From: Trichoplax adhaerens
Taxonomy: Eukaryota; Placozoa; Uniplacotomia; Trichoplacea; Trichoplacidae
Assembly: GCF_000150275.1 (NCBI RefSeq)
Contig: NW_002060948.1
Coordinates: 4,568,241-4,632,240 of the forward strand
Direction of reading: 5' to 3'
Length of the DNA stretch: 64,000 bases
Below the pieces are notes generated by a model. The model ran no database searches. It worked only from the letters and a program-made list of their open reading frames with translations, and was not told where the DNA came from. Within the stretch, counting starts at the first letter, position 1, and every line of letters starts with the position of its first letter. Position numbers and translations under genes: made by a program. This document shows, in pieces, positions 26,409 through 39,600 of this stretch.

Positions 26409-26525
26409 AAAAATGTTTCCATGCAGACTTAAATTAAAGTTTTAGATTAGTAAAACAAAATGTAACGTAGAAAATCAATTACTTAATGTCATAAATTTTT
26501 AACTGTTATTGATTTATAGAGATCA

Positions 26526-27614
26526 CTACAAGCTACATTTTCCTACAGAAACGCCACGAACGGCATCATCAACTGTAAATTGCAATCCAGACATACGCAA
26601 GTTTGTAATACATCCTTGGAAACCTGTCGTAAATCTGTTTCCTGTTTTGGTAGCGATATTATCTGCTCCTCCTAAATAGAAGTTTGCAATTAGCTCATGT
26701 TAAGCTCTCATCACTTTAAACATTCAAGCCTGTCACGGTAGATGATACTAACCCATAAAAATATCGTTCGATACTTGTAGAGTTCTGCCACTTCCAGGAG
26801 ATTGATTAGTACCAGTAGCTTGGCTACCATCAACCCATAAGGAACCATTGTTGGCATTTCTGAAACATGGATAAAAAATAAATGTCTATACTAAATAGTT
26901 ATAATTTAAATACAGGATTGTAAAATTTTAGATAGGAGAAATACCCCTAGGTTATTGATTTCGTAGATATAAATAGAATTTTATGTAGATACCTTGTAAC
27001 TTTAACAGTATGAGCCCTGCCATCACTAACAGCTTGTGACGCTGTCAACAACGCCTCCCCCGTACCTAAATTAAACCTATTGATTGTTTGTCAGAATTAA
27101 TATATATATAATATTTTATATTGATTAGAGTCTTAAGTAGAAATCTGACCAATAAGTACAAGTACAGTATTTATAATTTTGGCATTTAAAATCATTGGAT
27201 TGAATAATATGTCCTACCATAGCTCGACTCGGCCAGAATTGACAGTAACATAAATGTAATGGGTCGTAGAAGTTACCATCTTAAACACAGAAAACACAAA
27301 TTAAACTTCGTTTCTATATTATTTTATGATATACAATTAATAGTATAACTATAATTACGCATACATTGCCTTGCCAATAAAGTAGTCCGCTAGACTGATT
27401 GGTTGCAAATGTAAACTGTATATCTTGCTGCCTGTATATTATGATCAAGTAATCAACGTAACGCAATTAAATTTGTACAAAAGTTCTTAATTATTAAGTA
27501 GTAATAACGCAATAAAATCTAGTACTATCACTTACTCTTTTAATGCATTGATATAATAACGTAAGTAACTATTTCCATTGAAAGATGCTCCATCAGACGA
27601 ACTAAACGATAAGG
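26526..27614 (-). CDS. HSPG2: Terminal LamG domain and stop codon of perlecan-like protein (six exons)
   Basis: Exons 27536-27614 (79 nt), 27365-27431 (67), 27218-27279 (62), 26993-27076 (84), 26753-26859 (107) and 26526-26671 (146 with stop). Translation in order: [101 protein letters not shown] then [11 protein letters not shown], ending VGKCSL and TAG. All junction phases agree. The usual LamG landmarks are present: the SYL strand, LLYWQG, GRVEL, SDG(R)..TVKV, W.DG and FQGC. The exons are too short to stand out as ORFs but the alignment is unmistakable. Confidence 0.86.
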
Positions 27615-30600
27615 CTAATAAAGTAGAGGGTTAGTCAATAAGATTATAAACACACTGATCGCGCAATAAATAAAATAAAGTACATGCACTAATATCTTTA
27701 TTAGGCTTGCTAGTTACTATACCTGAGTTGCAATCAAGTAATCCATAGTATGGGAACAAGCATTGACATGTATAACTAGATCCAGCCGAAACACAAGTAC
27801 CATCGTTTCTGCATGGTGCACTGTGACATGGATCTGACAGTGATGTATAATTTCTTTCGCAAAGCATTCCAAAATTACTAGATTGACAGTTGCAAACATA
27901 ATAGTTTCTATCAGCTACCATAGGCGAGCAGCGAGCATTATTTTCGCATGTACTCTGATCACAAGGATTGTCGCAGGCAAACGTATTCGCGGTTTCTAAA
28001 GCATCAGTAACCAAATTATAGGTGGAATTGTCTAATTCGAATCTAGAGATACATCCATGAAAACCGAATAGAACATCAAAGATTGGATTTTGATCAAATT
28101 GATTGATGATTCCTAGAAATGTCCAATGTGACAAATCAATAATATTGCTCCTTCCCGATTGTCTGCTATCCTTTTGCACAACAGGACCATTATCTATTTG
28201 CAAGGTTGCAATCCCATCTCGGAAGACTGCTGAAATATTATACCAAGTATTGCTGACGATATCAGACGAATATGCTAAGCTATCTTGAATGCCAGCAGGA
28301 CTATCATCTGGTCCGCTAGAGTAGTAGAATGTGATTCGACGATTTACTATGCAAATTGACATATAGTGAATAGTAGTAGGTGTTTTTTCATCAAAACCAT
28401 TACTGGCGAATATGACCATTTCATTTTGATTGCTAAGAGGTTTAATCCTTGCAGTTATAAAATGATATGCTGAGCTAGTTAGAGCCGTCGGTGTCTTGCT
28501 AGCGTATGCATTGTATGAGTTGCTTTGAGTGGCGTTGTTGACATATCTCCGGATATTTGCCGCAACTATTAGTTTATTTTAGATATAGAAATGGCATATT
28601 AAGTACATAATTATAGATATAGTGATGAACTCTATATTTAATTTTATTAATAGCTACATTTGAACAGTTAGATTTCTAAGAATAGATATTGTCGTGATAC
28701 TAATTTAGGCGACTGATAATTACTATATTAGACATTGTTGATTAGTAATGTTAGCCAGTAGCCAAGTATAGTAAATAAATTTACGTGACTTGATGATACT
28801 GTGATTGAGAAGTTGCTCAGCACCTTATAGCGTTGAACATTAACAGAAAATCAATGATACTTTCTTCAGATTGATTCGAATAGTAAAATATATTAATGAT
28901 CTATTTGAGGAAAATCATTTGCTTGATGACTTAAATCTGATTTTAGTTTAACTTTTTGACATCAATACATTTAACGAAATGTATTTAAGAACTACAGAGA
29001 TAAATTTAGACTAGACTTCACTTCTTTTGAGGCTAGAATACTTTAAATTAGGTTCTTGTTCAATTATTGCTCTACTATTCTTAAACTTTACGGTAAACTC
29101 TTTTGCTAATTTTTTTTGGACGAAGACAGCTGCTATTTCATGGAATACTTTTATTGAAGTAGCATGCAATAATTTCAGATTATTATAATCGTAAATTAGT
29201 ATACAGTATTAGAGGATATTAATTTGGATATTGTACTATATATTCGGTATTATCAGTGCTCATCATATGTAGGGCAATAGTTAGCTTAGGTGTAAATAGT
29301 AGTTTATAATTATTTTACCTACAGTAAATGAAATTTAATTAGCTGAACGCTCTCCTATAGTAAGATTTAGAGATAAGCATGGTACATGACTAATTTTATG
29401 CATGTCGTAAGACAGTACTGGAAGTAATAACTCAAATTCCCATTCATTTTGTAATAGTCTAACTTAATCACAGATGATAATAATGGCATATGGATTAGTT
29501 CTCTTTTCGATATGCTACGACTAACCTGCTATTTTAACATCTAGGATGGTTGTTGATGAACCAATAGTCGATGTTACAGTGCAAACATAAGGCTTAGCTT
29601 TTGCTGCATTAACGTTCCTCAGAGTCAATCGATTTCCAAATGCTTCAAAGAAGGAAATTGTTACACCATCGGCTGCTGTCCATCTCCTACCAGTCACTGA
29701 AGGTATCCCTGCCCCATTACAAGTGTGCGTTGGAGCAGTATCGCCAGCTTTCAGCACCAATGGATTTACTGAAGGTGATATGCTAGCTCTTGGAAATTCT
29801 GAATTTTTCAATAATAATCTAATTAGCTACTGACTTAAATAATCTTCTCCAGTTATGGCTAAAAATGAAGATTTCGATCAATAATGATGTAAATGCATCC
29901 ATTTTAAAATTGATTACAAACTTCTCCGATTCCTACCGTTTATAGTAATAGATGTACTTGCTGAAGCTAGGCCAGCAATATTAGTTACATTACACATGTA
30001 ATTTGAGTTACCATCAGGTAGCCTTCGTAAAGCTAAGTGTGTATCGTTAAAAGAATAGCCAGATGGTAATGAACCTCCGCTTTTAGTCCAATTGCTTGTA
30101 GTTTGCAACGAATTTTGTGGGTCACATAGTAACATCACTGATCCACCTCGTAAAACTGTCAGGCTTGATGGTGAAACAGAAACAGTAGGTGATGCTGAAA
30201 GATATACAGAAAATTCGTTTATTAAAATTAGAACGTTAATTTATTCTGTAGACAGTCATTATAATTATATGCGTAATAGAATTATCAATAATCCGCTAGT
30301 CTTTAATGTTTAAATAAATTGTTAGGTCAATTTTTATTTAAATTTCTAGCTTGAAACAACTGTGATAAGATGTACTTACGAATAACGGTTAACACAGCGA
30401 CACTCGTAGCAGATATTTGCCCTTTACTAGTTGTGCAGTTATATGAGCCACTGTCATTAACAACGGCTGAAGAAATTGTTAATACTGTTCCTGACTGGAC
30501 GATATTAGAAGGAAAAGATCCTCCGCTGCCTTTCGACCACGTAACTGTTTCCCCTTCCGTCGAATCTGAGCTGCAGTTGTATACTGCACTCCCTCCAACA

Positions 30601-33600
30601 GCAATGAACTGTTGTGGTTTATCAATGATGGCGTTAATAAGAGCTAAGAGAAATAATTAGTTTATCATTATTGTAAAATCCTTTATTAAAGCAACCCTTA
30701 GGAAACGTTAGCTTAAGATCGTATATATAACCGATTGCAAGAAATTACATTGATAGTATTGAGATTTATGATTAAACCATACGTTTATGAAACTTACGAT
30801 TAACTGTCAACGTAACACTTGAATTGATCGTTCCAGCTGCATTTGTAATAGAACAAGTATACGAACCGCTATTTCTTTCTTGAGTATTGTTAAATAGTAA
30901 TCGATTTCCAATCTGCGTTGCATGAAGTTGTAAAGATTGCCCGTCTGTTCTTGACCAAGTAATTTGACCAGCACTGGAATTTGATTGACATGTAAATTGC
31001 AAAGAAGTTTCTACTATCACCCTTTGGGAGTCAGGAGTTATCCATACGACAGGATACACTAAATTTGAAAATAATGGGTATGATTGAATAGAGCAATAAG
31101 TCTATAACATATAGCCTGGAGGTTCTTTCTTTTTCTTTAATAAGATATATTCAATCCGAGAATATTGCATTAGATTCTATATGAACTTACGGATCATTTG
31201 TATAGTTGTAAAGGCGGTATCATTTCCAGCAGCATTAGCTAAATAGCAGCGATATGTACCTATGTTATCTGCAGTGGCTGAGTTTATTATTAACGTTCCA
31301 TTGCTAAAACTACGGACATTATTAGGCAATGTTGCAACACCAAGTTGGCTCCAGATGGCACTTGCTGGGCTAGTCGATGAGTTACAAGTAAATGAATATT
31401 GTCTTCCTTCGAGAATCGTAGTATTTACTGGCGTTATAGCAGCGCTTGGAATAACTACAGTGCATAGATAGTAAATATTATAAAATTTTTTCTTAGTATT
31501 AAAAGTAATTTGAGCAACTGTTAGCATTCAATTTAAGCTGCATTGATAATAAATAAGATTTTCCTGAGTTTTTAACGTACGGGTTACTGATATTGTAACG
31601 ACGTCAGTTACATTTCCAGCTGCGTTACTTAGATGGCATCGGTAAACTCCAGCTGTTGCAGCATTTGCAAAATTAACAGTTAGTACTCCTTGTGCATTAG
31701 CTGAAAAATTTGATGGCAAAGGGCTATAATCATTCTTTGACCATGTGATCGTAGCTGGATCGGAACTTGATGAGCAAGATACGACCGTGCTTCTACCTTC
31801 AAGGATAGTTACTGATCGTTCACTTAAGGCAATTCGAGGTCGTACTTAATAAATTAAATATAAATATTTTATTTATTAGTAAGCGTAATAGCGTATGCTC
31901 CAAATTAGAAAAGTTTATAAATGATAATTTTAAATTATTACAGCTATCTGATTAGACTATATTTTAAAGCCTGAACTTCAATGGTGAACAGTTTCTAAAG
32001 TTTTCTTACATATTACGGTTATGCCGACGGAGAAGGTATTTGTTCCGGCTGAGTTAGATGTATTACAGTTATAATTTCCTTGCATCGATTTTGAAGCATT
32101 AACAATGAGTAATTCTTGATTGCTTTGGATTGCTGGAGCTAACACTCTACCATCAGTTCGACTCCAGATTGTGTTTGCAGCGCTAGTATTAGATATGCAA
32201 TGTATAACGAGATCTTGACCTTCCAAAACAGTATTACTTTTTGAAACATTAATAGAAGGAAACGGTATATCTAAATAAATTGAAAAAATAACGATATGTT
32301 CGCAATTACATACTAATAGAAATAAAAGAGACTTCAATAGCTATTCTCTAAATAAAATATTCCTTAGCTTACAAAAAATAGTTTGCAGCATTTAGAAGGT
32401 TCTTGATTATGACTTACATGTTACGTTTACATGAATAGATGCAGATTCATTTCCGGCAAAGTTCGACAATACACAAACATATTGTTTCTCATTGTTAGCA
32501 AACGCAGAAACAATATTTAATGAGCCATTGGTTAATTGATTTGCGTTGCTCGGTAATGGACTTCCATCGGAAGTAGTCCATTTCACGGAAGCCGGACTAG
32601 TAGAGGATGCACAACTCAATAGTAAATTACGTCCTTCATCAACTTTAACATTGTCTGATGGGGAGACAACGATTATCGGAAAATCTACAATTTAAGAAAG
32701 AGTATTTCATTTAAGTTGTAGAATAGACGGGTATAATACAATTTTTAGGATTAAAGTAGTCTCTATAAATATGATATTATTAGGACCAGCAGTATTGGAA
32801 ATGTTACTAATATAGATTTTACTTCTAAAGGCGACGTTGCAATGTGTATGTTTATAATTTATTATCAGTAACAATGAGAGTAACATTATTGAAACAAATT
32901 AATGGTCAGAAAGTTATTTTAAAGCGCAAGTTCAGTAGTGTAGCAGCAATAAGGCTGATTTCATTGTATAAATTTCAGAGAGTTAGTTTAAAAAATTGTA
33001 AAGGCATTTATCAATAGAGGTATTTGTCGAATGAAGATAGACATATATTAAAGAACAGTAAGATTTGCGATTTTCTGGATTGTTTATGAAATCAGTTAGT
33101 AGATTTGTAGATTCCAAAGTAAGATTGTTCTGCAAAAGCAGCTTAGAGCATAAGCAAATATCAAAAATAGCCTCATTTTTTACGCTTACATATAACGGTG
33201 ATGTTAATACGAGCCGTATTTGAACCAGCAGTATTAGATACGTTGCAGTTATATATCCCCTCTATCGCGGATGTAGCATTGCGTAGACGTAATTCTTGAC
33301 CAAACTGTACGGCTGGAGCCAAGGGTCTTCCATCAGCACGAGTCCATGTTACTATAGCACTGCTAGTATTGGATGCACAGATTGAAGTAAGATTCGTTCC
33401 CTCAATCATAATAATATCCTTTGCAACGTTGATGGATGGATAGGGAATAACTATAGATATAAAAAATTGCAATATGGCGATCAATTAACTAAGAAACCAA
33501 ATAGCCTAAGTGAGCTATTAGATAATTTAACTTTTGTTCTTGATGGATATATAGTAGTAGTGATAATTGCGGATTGAACAATTTTAAATAAAGTATCAAT

Positions 33601-36600
33601 CGGATAGCAATACTATATCTACTAACATAAATGGTGTGTCTGCGTATTTTTACTTGAATTGAATCGAATAAAATCCGAACTTACGTGTTACTGTCAGCTT
33701 TACAGTTTCTGACCGATTTCCAGCTAAATTACTTAGTGTACATATATATTGTTTCTCACTAGCTGCCGTAGCAGATGTAATGAGTAAGGTACCATTCGAA
33801 AACTGACGGACGTTACTTTCAAAAGGACTATTATCAGCAGTTCTCCAAGTCGCTGTGGCAGGACTAGTAGCAGAGCTACAAGTAAATGATATATCTTTTC
33901 CTTCATCAACTATCTGGTTCGTAGCAGGAACAATACTAACAACTGGTATATCTGTAAATTTTGTTAAAAATAGCATTTAGTTACCGTTAATTAGTAAGCA
34001 TTGAGAATTATAAATCCCAGGTATAAAAGGTTAGATTAAGGACCGTAAATAATTATGTAAAGATTAAATGCTACGATTTGTCAATGAATATATCTCGTCA
34101 AAGTAATATGAATTATATCAGCTTTACAAGAATAGAAATGTATCTGATCAATGTATTCAGGCTTTAAATTATGTTTATCTACAGTCTTCTGCATCAAGAT
34201 TATCTCGCTATTTTTACGCTAAGCGAATTCAATATGTTTTAATGTAATATTTATATTTTTTAATTCTTACAAATAACTGTAATATTGATAGATGCAGTAT
34301 TTGAGCCAGCTGTGTTAGTGGCGCTGCATAAATAGACTCCTTCTAGTGTTGAACTAGCGTTAGTCAAGCGCAATTCTTTTCCACTTTGTGTTGCTGGAGC
34401 TAGAGGCCTTCCGTCGGCGCGAGCCCAAATTACATTGGCATCACTTGTGTTTGATTGACAACTTGCAGTGAAGCTTTTTCCCTCAATTAAGATATTATTC
34501 ACGGATACGTTGATAGCAGGATAGGGTATCACTATAAAATTAATTTTAAGTTGAAATGAGTGAGATGATTAATAAGCAATCAGTCTACAGCTTGACGAAC
34601 AGTATATTAAATACTTACGAGTAACTACTAAGCGAGCCGTAATAGTACTATTGCCCGCAAAATTTGATAAAAGGCATATATATGCTTTCTCATTTGAGGC
34701 TATGGCTGAACTTATATACAAGGAGCCATCTGAAAGTTGGCGAATATTATTTTCTAACGCGCTGTTATCGGCTGTTATCCATTTTACCGTTGCTGGGCTA
34801 GAAGTAGAGTTGCAAAAAAATGAGATATTCCGTCCTTCATCCACAGTTTGATTCACAGTAGGAGCAATATAAGGCATAGGCTCATCTAAAATTGTAAATT
34901 CAAATTAAATATTTATTCTTCAGTGATATAAAAATTATTTTAGAAACTTTAATAAGTAAATTGACAGTGAGTAATAATTCATTGAAATTTAGATTATTAA
35001 GTAAGTGTGCAATAAAAAAGGCAGGCTTTCTTTTTAAATTATTATGTACCTTCCATTTGTCTTGACATAAATTAAATTACCTTTCAATAATATGTTATAG
35101 AAGCATAGAACTTACTGTATATGTGTGCTGAAGACAGCACAGTTGTTTAAGTAAATTAGCAACCCTAATTAGAAGATCACATATTCACTAAAGTAAAAGC
35201 CTTACAATAATTATAAACTTGGCACCTGTACAAAGTCCTCTTGGGATATATTGGCAAAACGAAATGTAACGAGATTTATTTCTGCTATGCATTACTCTAA
35301 TATTTTACAGGCGTAAGCAATTTCGATTCTAATATATAAGCCGAAATTTAGAATACCAGTGAACTGATTGAGAAATTTCACTCTATAAATTTTTTTAATC
35401 GAAGCTAGCAGAAATACGACAATAGCGATGTATTCCTCGAAATCGATGAACAGTATTAAAATCAAATAGTAAGCACTTACAAACGACAGTAACGCTGATT
35501 GAAGCTGTATTGGAACCTGCAATATTCGATACATTACAAACGTAGGTGCCTGTCATATTGGCGTTTGCACTAAAAAGCCGAAGTGTGTTTTCAAAAACAC
35601 TTGCTGGAGCTATTTCTCTTCCATCGGCACGAGTCCATACTACATTAGCAGAGCTGGTATTCGATGAACATGTGACTGATAAATTTTTCTCTGCCTTTAA
35701 CAAGTTATTGGCAGATACGTCAATATACGGATAAGGAATTTCTAAGATTGAGAACAGCCGGTTAAACAGAAGAAGGAGAAATGTTATAAAAATTTAACTA
35801 GGCCATACCCGACCATCTCTTTCTCAATTAAATACCGTAATATCATAAGATCAAAAGCTAAATTTTGAAGTATAATTCTATCTTCTTAATATTTGCAAAG
35901 TTGACTTACGAACGACGGTTATTGATGCAGAAATCGATGCTGTACCAGCGGCATTCCTTAATGTGCAGCGATATCCTCTTTTATTAGTAGGAGTAGCTGA
36001 AATTATCGATAAGACCCCACCAGGTAATTGGCGTACATTGCTATCGAATGGAGAACCATCGACCGTCTGCCAAGTAATTTGTGCAGGACTACTAGTAGAA
36101 TAGCACGTAAAATTTTGATCATTTCCTTCAATTAAAGAAACATTCGTTGCCGGGATAAGACCAATTCGAGGAATATCTATAAATAATATTTCGTGTTAAA
36201 AATTATCATTAGATCGCTAATGTACATAAACTTTTTAAATCAAATGAAAAACAATGAGGCTCGTTTAGCGAAAAATATTTGATTTGCTTTCATACTCGTT
36301 CTAAATATGCAACTAACACTGTAATAATGTGAAATATTAAGAAGTAAGCTTTGCAATACATCTTTACCAACAAATAGCGCTAACATATGGTAGTATAGCT
36401 AAGTATAGAATTATAATGTAATATAATTATTGGCCATGATCTGCGTAGCTTTCGATAGACTGTAAATCTCAATCTATGCAGCTATCCTACCAGAATATTG
36501 ATGGCTATAAACAGTGTGACGCTGTATTAATATTAGCACAAACGATAAAAATACGTGTACTCCTGATAGCTCTAGCGTGGTGTAAGGTCATGATAGTCAT

Positions 36601-39600
36601 TCATACTGTAGCTAGTGGAGAATAATATATGCGACAGTTGGCACCGTGTCAAACTGTAAGTAATCAACCGAAAAATATTTTATTAGTTATAATTTGTGTA
36701 TGGGACTTGCAAAATAATGATAGAATGTTGCTATACTAATTGTAACTACGGATACTGCTACGACTCTACGAGTATATAAGCAGGCAATTTTAAATGATGT
36801 AGTAATTGTATCTGCAGTCTTTCTATCATTGCATTACGCTATATAGAGCAGTAAATTTTTGTATAAGACCATGTGCCGATTAATGAATTTCTAATTTTCT
36901 ACTAGCTATTGAAAGTTTTTGATCTTTTTGATCTGGTCTATATTACTATTAAGTGATAGAATATTTAATATTTACTATTGCTAGATCAAAGGAAATTGTA
37001 CCAACAGCTGCTTTGCTAGAGATAAAACATAGACGTATCAGTAACACGAGTGAATTCACTTACAAATACTAAAAACATTGTTATCAAGTACTAAACCTAA
37101 ACAGATTTAGTATTTTGAGTTTTAAGAGTTTTGTAAAGTAGCGATTGAACGATTAATTATTGCAAATTCTGAAATACTTACATAATATAGTAACATTAAC
37201 GGAGATGATATTTGATCCAGCAGTATTCGTTACATTGCACTCGTAGACTCCTTCTGTTGGTTGCCTGACAGACATTAATCTCAAATTTTGGTTATTTTGT
37301 ACCGCAGGACTTACTTGGCTTCCATTAGCTCGTCTCCATATTACATTTGCCGCACTTGTATTAGAGGAGCAACTTATGATGAGATTTCGTGTTTCCAGTA
37401 CAACAACATCTTGAGTTGTGTTGATGACAGGATATGGTATAACTAAGAATGTACATGTATTTTTAAATTTTAGTAAAATGCTATTTCTTAATTAACGAAT
37501 ATCATATACATTAATCAACGAAAGAGTGCTTACGTGTAACTGTTAAATTAGCGGTTGCTATAGTACTACCAGCATAATTTGTTAGTTGGCACTTGTATTG
37601 CTTATCATTAATGGCTGCAACGGAAGTAATGGAAAGAATGCCTCCTGGCAATTGACGAACATTACTTGGGAAAGGACTGCTATCGGCTGTACTCCAAGTT
37701 ACATTAGCGAAACTAGTAGTAGATCTACATGTAAATGAGACATCGTTTCTTTCATCAATTACGACATCATTTGATGGAGAAATATCTACTATCGGGATAT
37801 CTGCATAATTCAAAGAAGGAAATTAGTAAATAACTGAAGCTGCAACATACCTTAAATGAAGTAACAATAGACAATGTAGTTCATGAGTAACTGCGATTGT
37901 TTACCCGAGTGATGCTACCTTCATGCAAAACTTGCTACAGTATAGAATTAATATCAGATGATACGGGACAAAAACTGACAACTTACAAATAACTGTAACA
38001 TTAATAAAGGCTGTGTTTGAGCCCGCAGTATTAGATACGTTGCAAAGATAAGTTCCATCCAATTCTGATGTGGCATTAATGAAACGCAATTCTTGACCAG
38101 ATTGCACGGCAGGTGATAACACTCGACCATCGGCACGAATCCATGCAACATTTGCAGCGCTTGTATTCGAAGAGCAACGTGGTGTAAGGTTTGTTCCTTC
38201 AGCCACAACAACGTTAGTAGAAACGCTAATCGATGGATACGGTACAACTAAAGTCGATAATAAAAGAATAAATTGCTTGAGTATGTGATCTACTGTCGAT
38301 GAAAAGATAATCAATTGATTAACATTCGTACTCATATTTCAAAATGCGTGAATATAACTATTACTACGCTCTATTATTCACTAGATACTGGTGAAGTTAG
38401 TTACTTACGCGTTACTGTTAAATCTATTGGAGCCGAACTATTTCCTGCGATATTGGAAAGTGTGCATGTGTATTGTTTGTCATTGTTGCTAGTAGCGGAA
38501 CTAATAAATAGAATGCCAGTCGATGGCTCGTACACGTTGCCAGAGAATGGGCTATTATCAGAGGTCGTCCAAGATATCGCCGCAGGGCTACTAGATGAAT
38601 TGCAAGCGATTGAAATATTTCTCCCTTCATCAACTCTCCAGTTTGCTGATGGTACGATATTTACAATTGGAGGATCTGTATTAAAATTTCAATATAAGTA
38701 TTAAAAGTGGAATTATTGCATTACTAATCATAGGCATTATTGATGAGAAAAGTTGCTAGGTTAATTCGTTGAAATCTAATTAATAGGTTAAGTAGTTATG
38801 TACTATTAAATATTAATTACATTTTTGCCATTATAAATGCAATAACCTTAGAACGGCAGGTATAAAATTTTACTTACATACAACTATTAAAGTAACATCG
38901 ATACTGTCACTAGCGGCAATGTTGGTTAAATTGCATAAATATGCGCCATCATTTGACGATTCTGCAGCATTTATTGTTAAGATGCCATCACTTTGCTGGA
39001 CATTACTAGCTAACGGAGTTCCATCTTTTCTTGACCATATTGCAGTTGTTTCATTTATGCTAGAATTGGATGAACATACTATCCTTGTTAGGTGACCACT
39101 TACCGTATAATACACTCTGGGTGTTGATAAATGTCCTATTGGTGGTGCTATACAGGCGAAAGACAGTTAGCTTAGCATTTTATACAAGTTAATAATAAAT
39201 ATGTATGGAAAGAGATTATTGAATGAATAAATATTAAACACAAACATGCCAGAACTAAATTAATTTGTTACACTTTCTAAATTATTGTATAAATTTTTAT
39301 TCTAAAATCAAATTTAAATACGTTTTGGGCAATAGAATAAAAAGTGTTTTTAATACTTACAAACAATTTTGATTTGTATAGGTGAATCAATCGCTCCGGC
39401 AATATTAGTAATATTACAAATGTAAGATTGAGACATTGACGGAATAGTATTATAAAATTCTAGCATCCCATTTCCTTTATCTATGACGTTATTAGGCAAA
39501 GGTCGATCGCCTGGCAAATGCCATCTTACAGACGATACTGCGACGGTAGTATTGCAAGAGACAGTAAAATTTTTTCCCACAGGTTGCTGGACAATCCGCG

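Larger units (their letters stand above)
25320..28200. repeat. Segmental tandem duplication, right copy, carrying the live C-terminal exons
   Basis: Partner of 17280-20270, 8 kb away in the same orientation. This copy has intact reading frames and splice sites and holds the true stop codon of the perlecan-like gene. The duplication includes about 1.2 kb of 3' flanking DNA, so it copied genomic DNA and not an mRNA; introns are present in both copies. Confidence 0.75.

Noticed and set aside
27631-27722. Stop at 27631 as the C-terminus of the main protein
   Set aside because: A good GTATAG donor lies before it, and six further LamG exons join in frame to a TAG right after the last LamG Cys.
29010-29110. 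Extra exon in the intron between Ig38 and LamG1
   Set aside because: No open frame with splice sites; sequence looks like an intronic repeat shared with 50.9 kb.
30092-30660. Plus-strand open frames of 73 and 96 codons
   Set aside because: They are antisense shadows of the Ig36 and Ig37 exons, which have clear Ig motifs and splice sites on the minus strand.
38315-38704. 129-codon plus-strand open frame
   Set aside because: Antisense of the Ig21 exon (38409-38675); no start context or domain of its own.
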